Assembly (NCBI RefSeq): GCF_000142805.1
Contig: NC_013078.1
Coordinates: forward strand, 62,001 to 126,000
DNA length: 64,000 nucleotides
Origin: Lachancea thermotolerans CBS 6340
Lineage: Eukaryota > Ascomycota > Saccharomycetes > Saccharomycetales > Saccharomycetaceae
Direction of reading: 5' to 3'
Under the pieces are notes generated by a model. That model was not told the origin of the DNA. It was given only the letters and a program-made list of their open reading frames with translations, and searched no databases. Below, one piece after another: positions 1 through 9,518 of the stretch. The stretch's first letter is position 1, and every line of letters starts with the position of its first letter. The translations under genes were made by a program, and so were the position numbers.

Positions 1-2331
1 GCCACTGGTGGGAGAAGAGTTGATCTTGGATGCTCACAGTGTCTTGGGATTTCATAAAAAAGAGTCCTGCGGCATGAAGTCAATGTTGATATTGGTGGTA
101 GGCAAAGTCGCAACACGAGGCTACGAGAATTTTGCTAGGCAAAGAACGATGTAGTACCCGGTACTCTGAGCTGGGGTTCAGCCGCACTGATTGTCGGCCT
201 TATAGTCTAATCTTGATACTGACTCAGCATTGCAGTCAATAGCAGCCACGCTACTAGCAGCCTTTTCTAAGAGGAAAATATTCTGGGGCGCGTCCGAATA
301 GAGATTTGTCGGGCTTATAATTGTGCTTCCATAGCAAGTGGCGACTTCGCGTACAACCGAGACCCTTTCAGCGACTTTTCTACATCCGAAAATAACCTAA
401 AGTGTTCGGTAGTAGGACTGCGTGAGAGGAACTTGAAATACAACGATTGACAATGGTTTTTCCTTTGTGTGAGTTTTCGACAGAATACTGGCCAGTCTCA
501 GACCATCTTTCTGTCTGTAACTCAAGAATTACAAGTGCGACCTCTTTCTCCGTTATGTGTGGCACAATTTTATTCGTTCAGTAGCTCGGGCATAAAATAG
601 GGTCTCCAAAAATGCGAATTCTCTTACAGAAAAACACTATCTGTATCCATCCTGAGGTCGAGCAAAGTGACATCCAGTTAAAAATGGAGATCCCCCTCCC
701 TTTAAAGAAAGGCTGTGCCTCTTCAATCTGAAGACGCTCTTTTCGGTAGCGTGAGATGTTCCTGTCAGCAAGAAGCCGATCACCTTTCACTTTTCTTTCC
801 TTAGAACTTTCTTGCTCAGCTTTGAAGTTAAACTATTTGGTACAATCACCAGCGTACTTCCTGATTATTAAAACATCTAGCCAACTTCTAGGATTCTTCG
901 GGGTTATTTGATATTGGTTTTTTGCAAGCTAACATTTTCATGATGTGAGTTGGATGTCTTCTCTTTGCAGCTGAACGAGCGACAGAGCGAGCACAAAAAT
1001 CACTATGCTACACTGTGCAATGCCCAATCACGCAGAAAGCAAGTTTTTCTGTATTCCCTTCTTCTGGATCCGCTTTTGATACTTTAGGCCTCCAAAAGTC
1101 TTACTGAGCTTCGCGCTACATGCTGTAGGTTATCCTAAGGACTCTGCCTGTTGCAATGAGTGACTTTTTTATCCTTGTTAGCGCTAAGCCTGATCCTTTG
1201 ACACCGTGTATTGTTTGGTTCAACAGCTACGCGCTCTGTTTGCCTGTACTTTTTGTTGTACGTGAAATTTTGTTTTGAGCACTTTCCTTACGTTCGTCCA
1301 AATTCACAGTTTCTAAGGCCCTGCATTGATGATTTCAGCCTCCATAAACAGCATAAAAAACGTTTCTGGGTCCCTTTTTGAGTATTTTTGGCAGCCTCTT
1401 CGGTTAAGTCACTCCATTGGTGGAAACACAGAGCTGCGAGCTCGGTCAACACGTCCTGCGTATGACTCAGGCTTCAAAGCGTTTGGCCACAGCCATTTCG
1501 CCCTAGATCTGACCGCTTTTTCAAAACTCCGGACAATTACCTCCTTGATGAATTTTAAGTGCTCACCTCTTGCTCCGCGAAGAAAACCGGTTCACCTGCG
1601 CAGCCATCTAATAGCTCGCCTTTCCTTTTCTGCGTAGCTTTTGGATGTGGTGGTTCTTGATTGGCGCGCTCCGTTCGCAAGCAGCAGGATCTGTACGTCG
1701 TTCCTCACCAAGAAATGACTGTTCAAGTTAAAGCTCTCGGTAATCTTCTAATGTTTACCTCTCCAGATTATGCACAATTTTTTTCTACGAAGGTCCTTGC
1801 AGGGACTTTAGCGTCCTGGGAAGCGTTTTATTTTCAGAAGCTCGAGGAAAAAAGCCCGGCGGCTCAATTCTACGCGGAGCATTCCTCTTCCCGGTTTCGA
1901 TTTCCAAACTATACTCGCAGAGTATAACGGCCTAGCTTGAAGAACTGAACCGCACCCTTTCCAATAATTCGGTCTGGGTCCCAGTCAATTTTTGAGCTCC
2001 TCAAGGACCCTCCTTCGCCAAGAAAATCTTTGCCTTCGCATTTCGGAATGTAACAAACGTTGCTTGATATGTCATCTTCAAGGTAGTTAATCACATGCTC
2101 AGTTCGGAATTTTGTTGTTGGATCATCGAAGGAAATTGTCGGAAATAAAAAAAAGGACGAAAAGTCTATATCCGCGTAGCCTGCGCTACTGAACGGCGCT
2201 TACGGCGCTACTGCGGAAATAGACAAAGAAGGCGACTTGTGGATCTTGGTATAAAAGGCGGTAATAGGCTTGGTCTTTTTCTTTATCCGCCGCTCAAGCC
2301 CGGCCCTATTGAGCATTTTTGCCAAGAAGAG
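1..2331. other. Left-edge region without a convincing gene
   Basis: No reading frame here looks like a known yeast protein. Short open frames exist on both strands (for example plus 1661-1927), but most lack a real ATG or have no recognisable composition. The most protein-like is a minus frame open from about 2200 to 1909, described under findings. A small run of repeated GCGCTACT-type words sits at about 2175-2215. The promoter of the downstream transporter occupies the right end. The long gene-poor stretch next to a transporter gene resembles subtelomeric or rearranged DNA, but no telomeric repeat is visible. Confidence 0.5.
2250..2257 (+). promoter_or_regulatory. TATA box of the DHA2 transporter gene
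   Basis: TATAAAAG lies 82 bases before the ATG at 2332. It falls inside the frame that is open upstream of that ATG, which supports 2332 rather than an earlier non-ATG codon as the start. Confidence 0.6.
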
Positions 2332-4188
2332 ATGAGTGTGTGCTTAGATAATCAAACGACGGCATCGCTTTCAGATCGCGAGGTCGTTGAGGGCACCAAA
2401 GAGGACATTCATGAAAAAGTGACGGGGGGAATTTTGGAAAAGGCAGATTCTGCGAACTCTGGCGCTAATTCTGTAGCCAAGGATAGTGAGAACGGCCAGG
2501 CGGCTCCATCGGAACCGGAAACTGCAATTTCGCCTCTGACGGGACTTAGGTTTTATGTCTGTTTTGCGTCGCTAGCGCTATCGCTTTTTCTGGCCGCACT
2601 GGACATTTTGATTGTGGGAACCATCATGGAGACTGTTGCTGCCAAGTTCAACGGCTACAGCATGACCGGGTGGCTGGTGACTGGCTACAATCTACCTAAC
2701 GCGTTGCTGAGTCTTCTGTGGGGCCGGTTTGGCACTGTGGCAGGCTTCAAGACATCTATGCTTCTCTCAATAGTCATCTTCGAAGTGGGCTCCTTGATAG
2801 CGGCGGCTGCGACGTCGATGACCATGCTTATCGGAGGAAGAGTCATCTCTGGTATCGGCGGAAGTGGTATTCAGACTTTGTGTTTTGTTATTACTTCAAC
2901 ACTAGTGACAGACCGCACACGGGGTACTGCAATTTCGATCTTGAGCTGCGCCTTTGCGGTGGCATCGGTTGCGGGACCCTTCCTAGGTGGAGCCTTTGCA
3001 ACACATGTGACGTGGAGATGGTGCTTCTATATTAATTTGCCAATCGGAGGACTGGCCTTTTTCTTCTTCCTGTTCTCTTACAACCCTAACGGCGAAAACA
3101 CTTTCGAGAACTTCAAGATTTTACTTGGCAGGATTAAAAGGATTTCGTACTCCCAGTTGCTGACCGTTAGTTTCTATCGCAGGCTTTTCCGCACGTTGGT
3201 CTTCAAATTCGACTTTTTTGAATTCGCGCTATCTTCTGCGGGTTTCACGCTCGTGCTATTGGCCCTGACATTTGGAGGTAACAGATATGATTGGAACTCA
3301 GGCACTATCATTGCCTATTTTGTTGTTGGCATTTTGTTGATAATCGCTAGTTTTGTCTACGACTTTGTGGTTTTTGACAGAGTTAAACCGCAAACTGATC
3401 GTATCCCCTATTTGCCGCTTCTTTCTTGGAACGTTATTTCCAAGCCAGGTGTATTGATCCCCAATATTGCTAATTTTTGCACATGTTTCTGCTATAACAT
3501 GCAAGTTGTGTACATTGTCCAGTACTTCCAGCTGGTGTGGGGAGACTCTGCCTGGAAAGCATCTATTCACTTGATTGCACCAGTTATTTCGACTGTCATT
3601 ACTGTGCTATTTTGTGGAATCATAACTCGGAAAACAGGACATGTTAAGATTCTTCTGGTTGTCGGAGGAATCGTTATACCAGTAGCATCTGGAATCTTGA
3701 CACTCCTGGGTCCTAAGTCAAGTAGCTCTGCTAAAATTGGTCTGCTCATCTTGCCCGGTATATCTTTCGGCTCGGTTATGAACGGCTCCTTGTTGAGCTC
3801 TCAACTTCAAATCCAAAAAAACCATCCACTCTTCCGTTTTGATTTCATTGCTGTGACAACGTTCAACGCTTTTGTTAAAATGCTGGGGATGGCGTTTGGT
3901 GGTATCATGTCTAATATGATTTTCACGACATCAGTTCGTAACGAACTTTCCAAGATTAAGCCACCGTTGCCACATAGCCAGTCTGTTGATGGCCTTATCA
4001 GCTGGTGGTACAAGAACTATGCGGGCAGAGACTCGGCTGAGGTTCACGTGTTCATGAATGGAATAAAGGACGTGTTTTGGGCTGCTCTTGGACTAGCTGC
4101 CATTGCTGCAGTTGCGTGCTTTTGTTCGTCAAACAAGAAAGTTGATATTGAAAAACCTGAAGGAGATGAGGAGAAGAATGGAAAATAG
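2332..4188 (+). CDS. DHA2-family major facilitator (drug/basic amino acid:H+ antiporter)
   Basis: A 618-residue membrane protein of the 14-spanner DHA2 family, related to S. cerevisiae SGE1/AZR1/VBA3/VBA5. These export drugs or dyes or move basic amino acids across plasma or vacuolar membranes. A hydrophilic N-terminus of about 85 residues precedes the first membrane segment. The loop 2-3 motif GRFGTVAGFK and the antiporter motif GPFLGG (about residue 215), followed by WRWCFYINLPIG, are diagnostic. The frame continues upstream to 2239, but only through a GTG codon, and a TATA box lies inside that extension, so ATG 2332 is the start. A hydrophilic, acidic, lysine-containing tail ends the protein. 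Substrate cannot be told from sequence. Its location beside a gene-poor region and a tandem array is typical of lineage-variable transporters. Confidence 0.85.
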   Translation: MSVCLDNQTTASLSDREVVEGTKEDIHEKVTGGILEKADSANSGANSVAKDSENGQAAPSEPETAISPLTGLRFYVCFASLALSLFLAALDILIVGTIMETVAAKFNGYSMTGWLVTGYNLPNALLSLLWGRFGTVAGFKTSMLLSIVIFEVGSLIAAAATSMTMLIGGRVISGIGGSGIQTLCFVITSTLVTDRTRGTAISILSCAFAVASVAGPFLGGAFATHVTWRWCFYINLPIGGLAFFFFLFSYNPNGENTFENFKILLGRIKRISYSQLLTVSFYRRLFRTLVFKFDFFEFALSSAGFTLVLLALTFGGNRYDWNSGTIIAYFVVGILLIIASFVYDFVVFDRVKPQTDRIPYLPLLSWNVISKPGVLIPNIANFCTCFCYNMQVVYIVQYFQLVWGDSAWKASIHLIAPVISTVITVLFCGIITRKTGHVKILLVVGGIVIPVASGILTLLGPKSSSSAKIGLLILPGISFGSVMNGSLLSSQLQIQKNHPLFRFDFIAVTTFNAFVKMLGMAFGGIMSNMIFTTSVRNELSKIKPPLPHSQSVDGLISWWYKNYAGRDSAEVHVFMNGIKDVFWAALGLAAIAAVACFCSSNKKVDIEKPEGDEEKNGK

Positions 4189-4964
4189 CTAATCCAAAAT
4201 AGCAGAAAAGAAGTTGAGGTGGTTGGAAATACGTAATGATTGTATATATTTAAATAATTCAAAGAATAAGGTGCAAATAATTTTTCGAGAGTAACCAGAG
4301 CAACTCTACACGCTCCTCACTTGTATTTTTGTTAAATTGAGAGTTGTTCAGATTTTGGTGCATCGACGCTAGTAATGATCAGCTGTCGTTGGTTCCACCG
4401 GTTTGTTTTTTACTTGTGGTAAGAACTAATGTTTCAAATGACAGCGAACTGTACAAAAACTTTAATACAGACACGAGTTTTCAAATAACGATTACATAAG
4501 CGAACTAATGAAGAAAAGTGAAGCAATCTTGTAGTTTGTAAACGCTTCGTATAGATTTGGTTAGCCAGGAGATAAAAAATTGCCTGGCTCTATAACCAAG
4601 CCCGAGTATAGCGCGAACTATAATCTGGCTACTCAAGACACCTATTTTTTTTAGTGTTAACGTAAGTCACGCCCAGAGATTTCTTCAGTTCACTATCTTT
4701 ATCATTAAATTGTGTCTGGGAGATGATCTCGCCATGGAAACTAGCAAAGTCTTCCTACGTCGCATCAATTGTGACTAGGAAGGGAGGACTTTGCACACCA
4801 CAATGAAGTTGAGCTTTGAACATTAGTTTTGATCGTTATACATCTGTCATTGACTTTTCATATATCTATTCAAGTTAATTGCTCGGACTTCTAAGTTTCG
4901 AAGAGGAAGGAAGGTTATCACGCGAAGGTGAACAGGGCGTGTAGATCGACCCTCAAGTTCGCGC
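4189..4964. other. Intergenic region, convergent 3' ends
   Basis: AT-rich sequence between the transporter and the first small gene of the array. I see no coding region. TTCGAA at 4897-4902 corresponds to the element found 3' of each array gene. Confidence 0.5.
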
Positions 4965-5327
4965 TTATGCGAAGAGGTGTATTAGTAGACTGATCAGAAG
5001 GAAGGCTTGTGCCCAACGAGGCCCCAGCCTACTAGCAGCGTTTTTCGTCTCAGTGAGAGGAAATTGATACGCGCCCGGAAGACCCAGCCCACAGAGGTAC
5101 CCATCTTCGTATGTTGTACCGTTGAATACCTGTAAGTAGGTGTTTCCATTATTGCAAGTAATTGCAGAAGTTCCGTTCAGCAACCTGTCGTCTCTTGGAT
5201 CCGAACCAGTGCGAGCCGCAGTACCACAGCACCACCCCTCCATAGCCGATGTGTTGCTAGTTACGGTAAGGTTGTAGACGTATCCACAAGGCACAATAGT
5301 TTGAGACTGCTCAGCTGTAGAGTCCAT
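4965..5327 (-). CDS. Small cysteine-rich protein, array copy 1 (unknown function)
   Basis: 120 residues, not recognised as any named yeast family. Two copies of a module of about 22 residues are visible: Cys, then a short strand such as YNLTVTSNTS, then EGWCCG, and again Cys...LQVFNGTTYEDGYLCG. Each carries N-glycosylation sequons (NLT, NTS, NGT). After KNAAS comes LGPRWAQ and a hydrophobic end (AFLLISLLIHLFA), which looks like a GPI-attachment signal or a tail anchor. No N-terminal signal peptide can be seen: the protein starts MDSTAEQSQTIVPCG. A TATA box (plus 5532-5537) and a TGACGT site (5524-5530) lie just after the upstream tRNA-Glu. The function is unknown; the sequons suggest exposure to the secretory pathway. 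Confidence 0.75.
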   Translation of the reverse strand: MDSTAEQSQTIVPCGYVYNLTVTSNTSAMEGWCCGTAARTGSDPRDDRLLNGTSAITCNNGNTYLQVFNGTTYEDGYLCGLGLPGAYQFPLTETKNAASRLGPRWAQAFLLISLLIHLFA

Positions 5328-5582
5328 TCGGTGTGTAATATAAAAAGTAATTGGCTTTCAATAATTCCCTGAACCAGCTTTGGGGCACACGAAACTTCCT
5401 GCTCCATTATGTACCGCTTTGAAAAGGGTTTTTCCGACATCTCTAATGACAAAATCAGCCGCTCGGCTGAGTTTCTTGGGGCTTCAAGCCTCGCATAGTC
5501 CGCGCCACATGAGATATGCGAATACGTCATCTTTATACTCTCGAGGCAGCGGACTTATAAAACATCTATGCTCGCAAAAAAA

Positions 5583-5654
5583 TTCCGAAGCGGGGAATCG
5601 AACCCCGATCTCCACGGTGAGAGCGTGATGTGATAGCCATTACACTACATCGGA
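5583..5654 (-). tRNA. tRNA-Glu (anticodon CUC), copy 1
   Basis: 72 bases, intron-free. The 5' acceptor strand TCCGATG faces CTTCGGA. The anticodon loop is CTCTCAC, giving CUC, and the T arm is CGGGG-TTCGATT-CCCCG. Close to S. cerevisiae tRNA-Glu. Acceptor position 6-67 reads U-U in all five copies. A T run follows the 3' end as terminator. Confidence 0.95.
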
Positions 5655-5967
5655 TGCTGTTGGGTTAATGTTAGAAGGAACGTATAATAACCAGCTAACT
5701 GGAAAATGTGCCGTAAGTTATTGAACTCGACGCTGGGACGTCAATGTGGATAATACGGCCGAGGTAAAGAAGCGCATTAAGATTCTTCCACTATCGATAG
5801 GGCTGTTACAGTTTGTTGGTGAACTCGAGAAACTTTTCAAGATCATCTTTGAGCCGACCGTTATTCTCATGTATACTCTATAAACTTTTTTGCAGGGTAC
5901 ATTAAACCGAGGGTTTCCGAAATTTAGTTAGAAGGCGCAGTTGAGCATCTTGAGTGGAGCTACGCGC
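5655..5967. other. Array spacer between tRNA-Glu 1 and gene copy 2
   Basis: Non-coding. It aligns with the spacer 3' of copy 3 (7230-7488). Shared words include GGCCGA followed by AAGAAGCGCAT-like sequence, CTATAAACTTTTTTGCAG at 5878-5895 and GTTTCCGAAA at 5913-5922. On the minus strand these lie in the 3' region of copy 2 and may serve 3'-end formation. Confidence 0.5.
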
Positions 5968-6333
5968 TCATGCAAAGAGATGCACGAAGAAACTGATCAG
6001 AAGAAAAATCTGCGTCCAGCGGGGGGCAAGGCTGGTGGCAGCGTTCTTCTTAGTATTTGAGGATTCCTGATAATCTGAAATATTCATCAAACCAAGTCTG
6101 CAAAGGTATCCATCAATCACCGTTGTATTTTCGGTTATTTGTAAATTTGTATTAGTACTGCAGGTGATTGTGGTAAAGCCATGCGATAGGGTTTCATTTC
6201 TATCGTCCCATCAACTGCGAGCCGTGAAACCACAACACCACCCCTCCATCACTGATGTGTTGCGAGTTACGGTAAGATTATAGGTATATCCGCATGGGAT
6301 TGTGAATTGGGACTGCGCAGCTGTCGAGTTCAT
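5968..6333 (-). pseudogene. Small cysteine-rich protein, array copy 2, interrupted by one stop
   Basis: Starts MNSTAAQSQ and matches copy 3 closely through the first module (NLTVTRNTSVMEGWCCG). A TGA at 6211-6213 then ends the frame at residue 40. The same frame continues with the second module (NTTVIDGYLC), the PRWTQ spacer and the hydrophobic end, stopping exactly where the other copies stop (121 codons plus stop). So the only visible lesion is a single nonsense codon, with no frameshift, and loss is recent. Alternatives are a sequencing error or stop-codon readthrough. Its promoter is almost identical to that of copy 3. Confidence 0.8.
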
Positions 6334-6587
6334 GACGCGTTCAATGTGTTGTATTTCACCTTCAATACTTCGATTTCTAGACTTCGGGAGTTGCGACCCA
6401 CCCGCTCCGTTACATACCACTCTCAAAAATCTTTCCAGGAGATATCAGTCGACACTATCAGCCGTATTGCTGACTTCAGCAGGGCTTGCAAAGTCCGCTT
6501 CTCACGGAGACGTTGAATTCGTAATCAGTTAGTCCCAAAAAGGACAAATTATAATAAACACTGGAATAAGAAATCGGCAAAAAAGTA

Positions 6588-6659
6588 TTCCGAAGCGGGG
6601 AATCGAACCCCGATCTCCACGGTGAGAGCGTGATGTGATAGCCATTACACTACATCGGA
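6588..6659 (-). tRNA. tRNA-Glu (anticodon CUC), copy 2
   Basis: Identical over all 72 bases to the other four copies: loop CTCTCAC, T arm GGGGTTCGATTCCCC. A solo LTR lies 60 bases upstream of its 5' end, the usual landing zone of yeast copia-type elements near Pol III genes. Confidence 0.95.
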
Positions 6660-6719
6660 TGGTATTGGCTTACTGAGAGAGGGACGTAGAATAAACATCT
6701 AACTTGATAAATTGACCTT

Positions 6720-6981
6720 TGTCATAAAACAATAATGGAACAAGGATATTCTGAGACAACGAAGGAACAACATCAGAGATAATGAGGAACACTAGAGATA
6801 ATGAGACTTGCTCTAGGTCTCCGGATCTATAACTATAAGTACTACTGCATCCAAGGCTCAGTATGAGATTAAGTAGAAGAAAGGAAGAAGGCATCCTCGG
6901 ATAGAAGAATAGTCGCGACTGTATAGAAGCTACTAACCGCCAACTTCATCATAATCCAGAAGCTCATAATAACATACGACA
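6720..6981 (+). mobile_element. Solo LTR, Ty1/copia-like, with 5-bp target duplication
   Basis: A fossil element of about 262 bases that begins TGTCA and ends ACGACA (TG...CA). It is flanked on both sides by ACCTT (6715-6719 and 6982-6986), a 5-bp target duplication as made by Ty1-type integrases. No internal coding region remains, so it is a solo LTR. It aligns over its full length with the inverted copy next to it, at roughly three-quarters identity by eye, so neither is very young. It sits upstream of tRNA-Glu copy 2. Confidence 0.8.
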
Positions 6982-6988
6982 ACCTTCA

Positions 6989-7229
6989 TGTCGTATCTAA
7001 TTTTTGGAGCTCCGGACTATATTTTAAGTTGGCGGTTCGTTGGCTCGATAATTATGGTTATCCATCCCAAGAATCCTTGTTTCTCTTTCTTCTATTTAAT
7101 CTCATGTTAGGCCTGGAGCCTAGTAGTGCCTATATTTATAGATCTGGATGCTTATAGCGAGCCTCATTATCTCTGGCGAAATTCCTTCGATGTCTCAGAA
7201 CTTCCTTGTAACATTATTGTTTCGTGACA
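6989..7229 (-). mobile_element. Second solo LTR of the same family, opposite orientation
   Basis: A fossil of about 241 bases that is the inverted relative of the LTR at 6720-6981. It reads TGTCGTAT at its left edge and ends GTGACA on the plus strand. Flanking 5-mers CTTCA (6984-6988) and CTACA (7230-7234) resemble an aged target duplication. Seven bases separate the two LTRs, so the pair forms a long imperfect palindrome centred near 6985. Array-spacer homology resumes at about 7235. Confidence 0.75.
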
Positions 7230-7488
7230 CTACAAGTATTGGACTACACGCATGAAAGCTATTGTCGTCGATATCAGGGCCGAAGTAGAGAAGCACATCA
7301 TAATTCTTCCATTTTTGGTTGGTCTAACACCATTTGATGACGAACTTGGGCAAAGTTTAAAGATTATCTGTAAGTGAATTTTCATTTTCATGCATATGCT
7401 ATAAACTTTTTTGCAGAGGATATTAGATCTGGAGTTTCCGAAACTTAGTCGGAGGGTGCAGCTTAGCACCTTAGGCGCGGCCACGAAC

Positions 7489-7854
7489 TCATGCAAAATA
7501 CTGCATGAAAAAGCTGAGCAAAATAAAAAATTGCGTCCAGCGGGGCGCCAAGTCGCTAGCAGCATTTGTTTGCGTTAACGAGGATTGCCCAGCATTTGAA
7601 GGATTCGCCATACCAGATCCGCAAAAGTACCCATCCATTACTGTTGTATTCGCGGTTATTTGCAGCATTGTGTTATCGCCGCAACTGATCGATGAAAACT
7701 CGTGCGACAGGGTCTGCTCTCTGTCGTCCGCACCGCTGCTTGCCGCAATACCACAGCACCATCCCTCCAGAACCGAAGTATTACTGGTTACGGTGAGATT
7801 GTAGATTCGTCCACATGGGATTATAATTTGGGATTGCTCAGCCGTCGAGTTCAT
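7489..7854 (-). CDS. Small cysteine-rich protein, array copy 3 (unknown function)
   Basis: 121 residues with the same plan as copy 1. Module one runs from Cys14 (CGRIYNLTVTSNTSVLEGWCCG), module two is ISCGDNTMLQITANTTV then DGYFCG. A serine/asparagine-rich stretch follows, then NAASDLAPRWTQ and a hydrophobic end FFILLSFFMQYFA. Sequons NLT, NTS and NTT are present. There is no signal peptide in the frame, and no upstream exon is apparent: the likely TATA (TATATAAC, near 7930) lies about 80 bases before the ATG. Copy 2 is its closest relative. Function unknown; a GPI-anchored or tail-anchored surface protein is an inference only. Confidence 0.75.
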   Translation of the reverse strand: MNSTAEQSQIIIPCGRIYNLTVTSNTSVLEGWCCGIAASSGADDREQTLSHEFSSISCGDNTMLQITANTTVMDGYFCGSGMANPSNAGQSSLTQTNAASDLAPRWTQFFILLSFFMQYFA

Positions 7855-8105
7855 GACGCGTTCAATGTGTTGTATTTCACCTTCAATACTTCGATTTCAA
7901 GATTTCGGGAGTTGCGACCCACCCGCTCCGTTATATACCACTCTCAAAAATCTTTCCAGGAGATATCAGTCGACACTATCAGCCGTATTGCTGACTTCAG
8001 CAGGGCTTGCAAAGTCCGCTTCTCACGGAGACGTTGAATTCGTAATCAGTTAGTCCCAAAAAGGACAAATTATAAACACTGAAATGAGAAATCGGCAAAA
8101 AAGTA

Positions 8106-8177
8106 TTCCGAAGCGGGGAATCGAACCCCGATCTCCACGGTGAGAGCGTGATGTGATAGCCATTACACTACATCGGA
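8106..8177 (-). tRNA. tRNA-Glu (anticodon CUC), copy 3
   Basis: Identical 72-base copy. Anticodon loop CTCTCAC gives CUC; no intron. Confidence 0.95.
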
Positions 8178-8511
8178 TTTTGTTATTAGTAGCTCTATGT
8201 TCATATGTCATATAAGCTAACAATTTAAGAGCATGCCCTCCATATCATTATCTAGCGGTCGCTCACGGGAACGCCCTTTCAGACCTTCCAGAGCTCAAAA
8301 AAATATGAAGCATCTGGAAGGGAAGCCCGTCTACAGTCGAGCCCGGTACAGCAATCGCAGTGAAGAGGTGAATTCGATTCAAAAAAAAATTAGTTGTATA
8401 TTAGTCCTTAACACCCACGATTTTTGATTAAACTAAATGCAGAGTATATTGGCGTGCCAGCCTTCGAAGCGCGAGTTGAGGTCAAAGAACAAGGGTTCCG
8501 CAATGCCTCGC
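8178..8511. other. Array spacer between tRNA-Glu 3 and gene copy 4
   Basis: No coding region seen. TTCGAAGCG at 8463-8471 lies 43 bases past the stop of copy 4 and resembles the terminal bases of the tRNA-Glu gene (TTCCGAAGCG on the plus strand). Confidence 0.45.
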
Positions 8512-8877
8512 TCACGCGAAAATGTACACGAACAGACTGATGAAAATGAAAAGTTGGCTCCAACGGGGCCCCAGGTAGTTGGCTCCGTTTAACTTGGTAT
8601 TAGAACAGTACGAGAATCCTTTCACTGTTCTATTGCCAGCTCCGCACATGTATGCTTCAGACACCGACATATTTCCAGCAATCTCGAGGTCGGGAGCGCC
8701 CGTACAATTGATAGTTGCAACATTGCTTGGTAGAGTTTCACCTCTGTTGTCAACATTAGTGCGAGCCGCGATACCACAGAACCACGCTTCTATAACTGAT
8801 GTGTTACTAGTATAAGTTAAATTGTAGGCATTTCCACATGAAAGCTTCTCATCACAGTACCACGAGGACGAATTCAT
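8512..8877 (-). CDS. Small cysteine-rich protein, array copy 4 (unknown function)
   Basis: 121 residues and a diverged N-terminus (MNSSSWYCDEKLSCG), then the shared module NLTYTSNTSVIEAWFCG, the second module DLEIAGNMSVSEAYMCG, and a CSNTKLNGA segment shared with copy 5. The end is YLGPRWSQ plus LFIFISLFVYIFA. Cysteine spacing matches copies 1, 3 and 5, including CxG at the end of each module. The NGA before the PRW spacer would suit a GPI attachment site. A TATA-like AATAAATA and a TGACGT site (plus 9069-9075) sit upstream, between gene and tRNA. No signal peptide visible. Unknown function. Confidence 0.75.
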   Translation of the reverse strand: MNSSSWYCDEKLSCGNAYNLTYTSNTSVIEAWFCGIAARTNVDNRGETLPSNVATINCTGAPDLEIAGNMSVSEAYMCGAGNRTVKGFSYCSNTKLNGANYLGPRWSQLFIFISLFVYIFA

Positions 8878-9136
8878 TTTGTTTGCTGAGAAGGTTTAGG
8901 AACTCCTTCGAAACTATCCTATGACCACACTTGGATTCATGGGCCCGTCCGCCATTAATCTCATTTTTAAAAATTTCGGAAAGTCTTTCCGTTCATATCA
9001 GCTGTTCGGCTGAGTCCCTTGGGGCTTCAGGGCTCACATAGCTCGCCGCACTGCTTAAGGTAATTAGACACGTCATATTTATTATCTCGAGACTCCGGAC
9101 AACTTTGTCAACATCGGAGAAATTCGCAAAAAAATA

Positions 9137-9208
9137 TTCCGAAGCGGGGAATCGAACCCCGATCTCCACGGTGAGAGCGTGATGTGATAGCCATTACACT
9201 ACATCGGA
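9137..9208 (-). tRNA. tRNA-Glu (anticodon CUC), copy 4
   Basis: Identical 72-base copy. Anticodon loop CTCTCAC gives CUC; a T run follows its 3' end. Confidence 0.95.
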
Positions 9209-9518
9209 TCTTGTTGAAGTATGGAGCAAGATCCACTATAATATTAGAAGAGGGAAAGCACATGATACCTAATTAATTCTAAAATTGTGATATGCCGGAG
9301 TGTCGCCTCTAATCCAAGCGCCCAGATGTGGAACATATGAAGGTCGATTCCCCTTTCGAAAACGCTGGTGCAACAAACTAATAATTCCTAGTGGCTTTTG
9401 AGAAAAAGGCGAGCATATCTTATGAACGTCGTAAATACTGCACTAACATATTCTAGAATACATTGAGATGCTAACTTCCGAAGCGTTAGATATCAAGTAA
9501 AACCGGTCCGCGCCACAC
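9209..9518. other. Array spacer between tRNA-Glu 4 and gene copy 5
   Basis: No coding region. TTCCGAAGCG at 9476-9485 is an exact 10-base match to the 3' terminus of the tRNA-Glu gene, 34 bases past the stop of copy 5. Confidence 0.5.

Noticed and set aside
2239-2331. N-terminal extension of the DHA2 transporter
   Set aside because: It starts with GTG and spans the TATA box, so it is promoter sequence; the ATG at 2332 is the start.
5261-5530. Minus frame beginning ATGACG upstream of array copy 1 as a signal-peptide exon
   Set aside because: The corresponding frames in copies 4 and 5 stop within 9-27 codons, copies 2 and 3 lack the ATG, and no consistent splice sites link it to the main frame. 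The conserved ATGACG is better read as a promoter element.
5913-7443. TTTCCGAAA words as centromere CDEIII
   Set aside because: They match the CDEIII core, but no CDEI (RTCACRTG) at the right spacing or AT-rich CDEII adjoins them, and the word repeats in homologous array spacers.
7230-7565. Minus frame of 111 codons 3' of array copy 3
   Set aside because: It overlaps the end of copy 3 in another phase and the aligned spacer of unit 1 does not keep it open.
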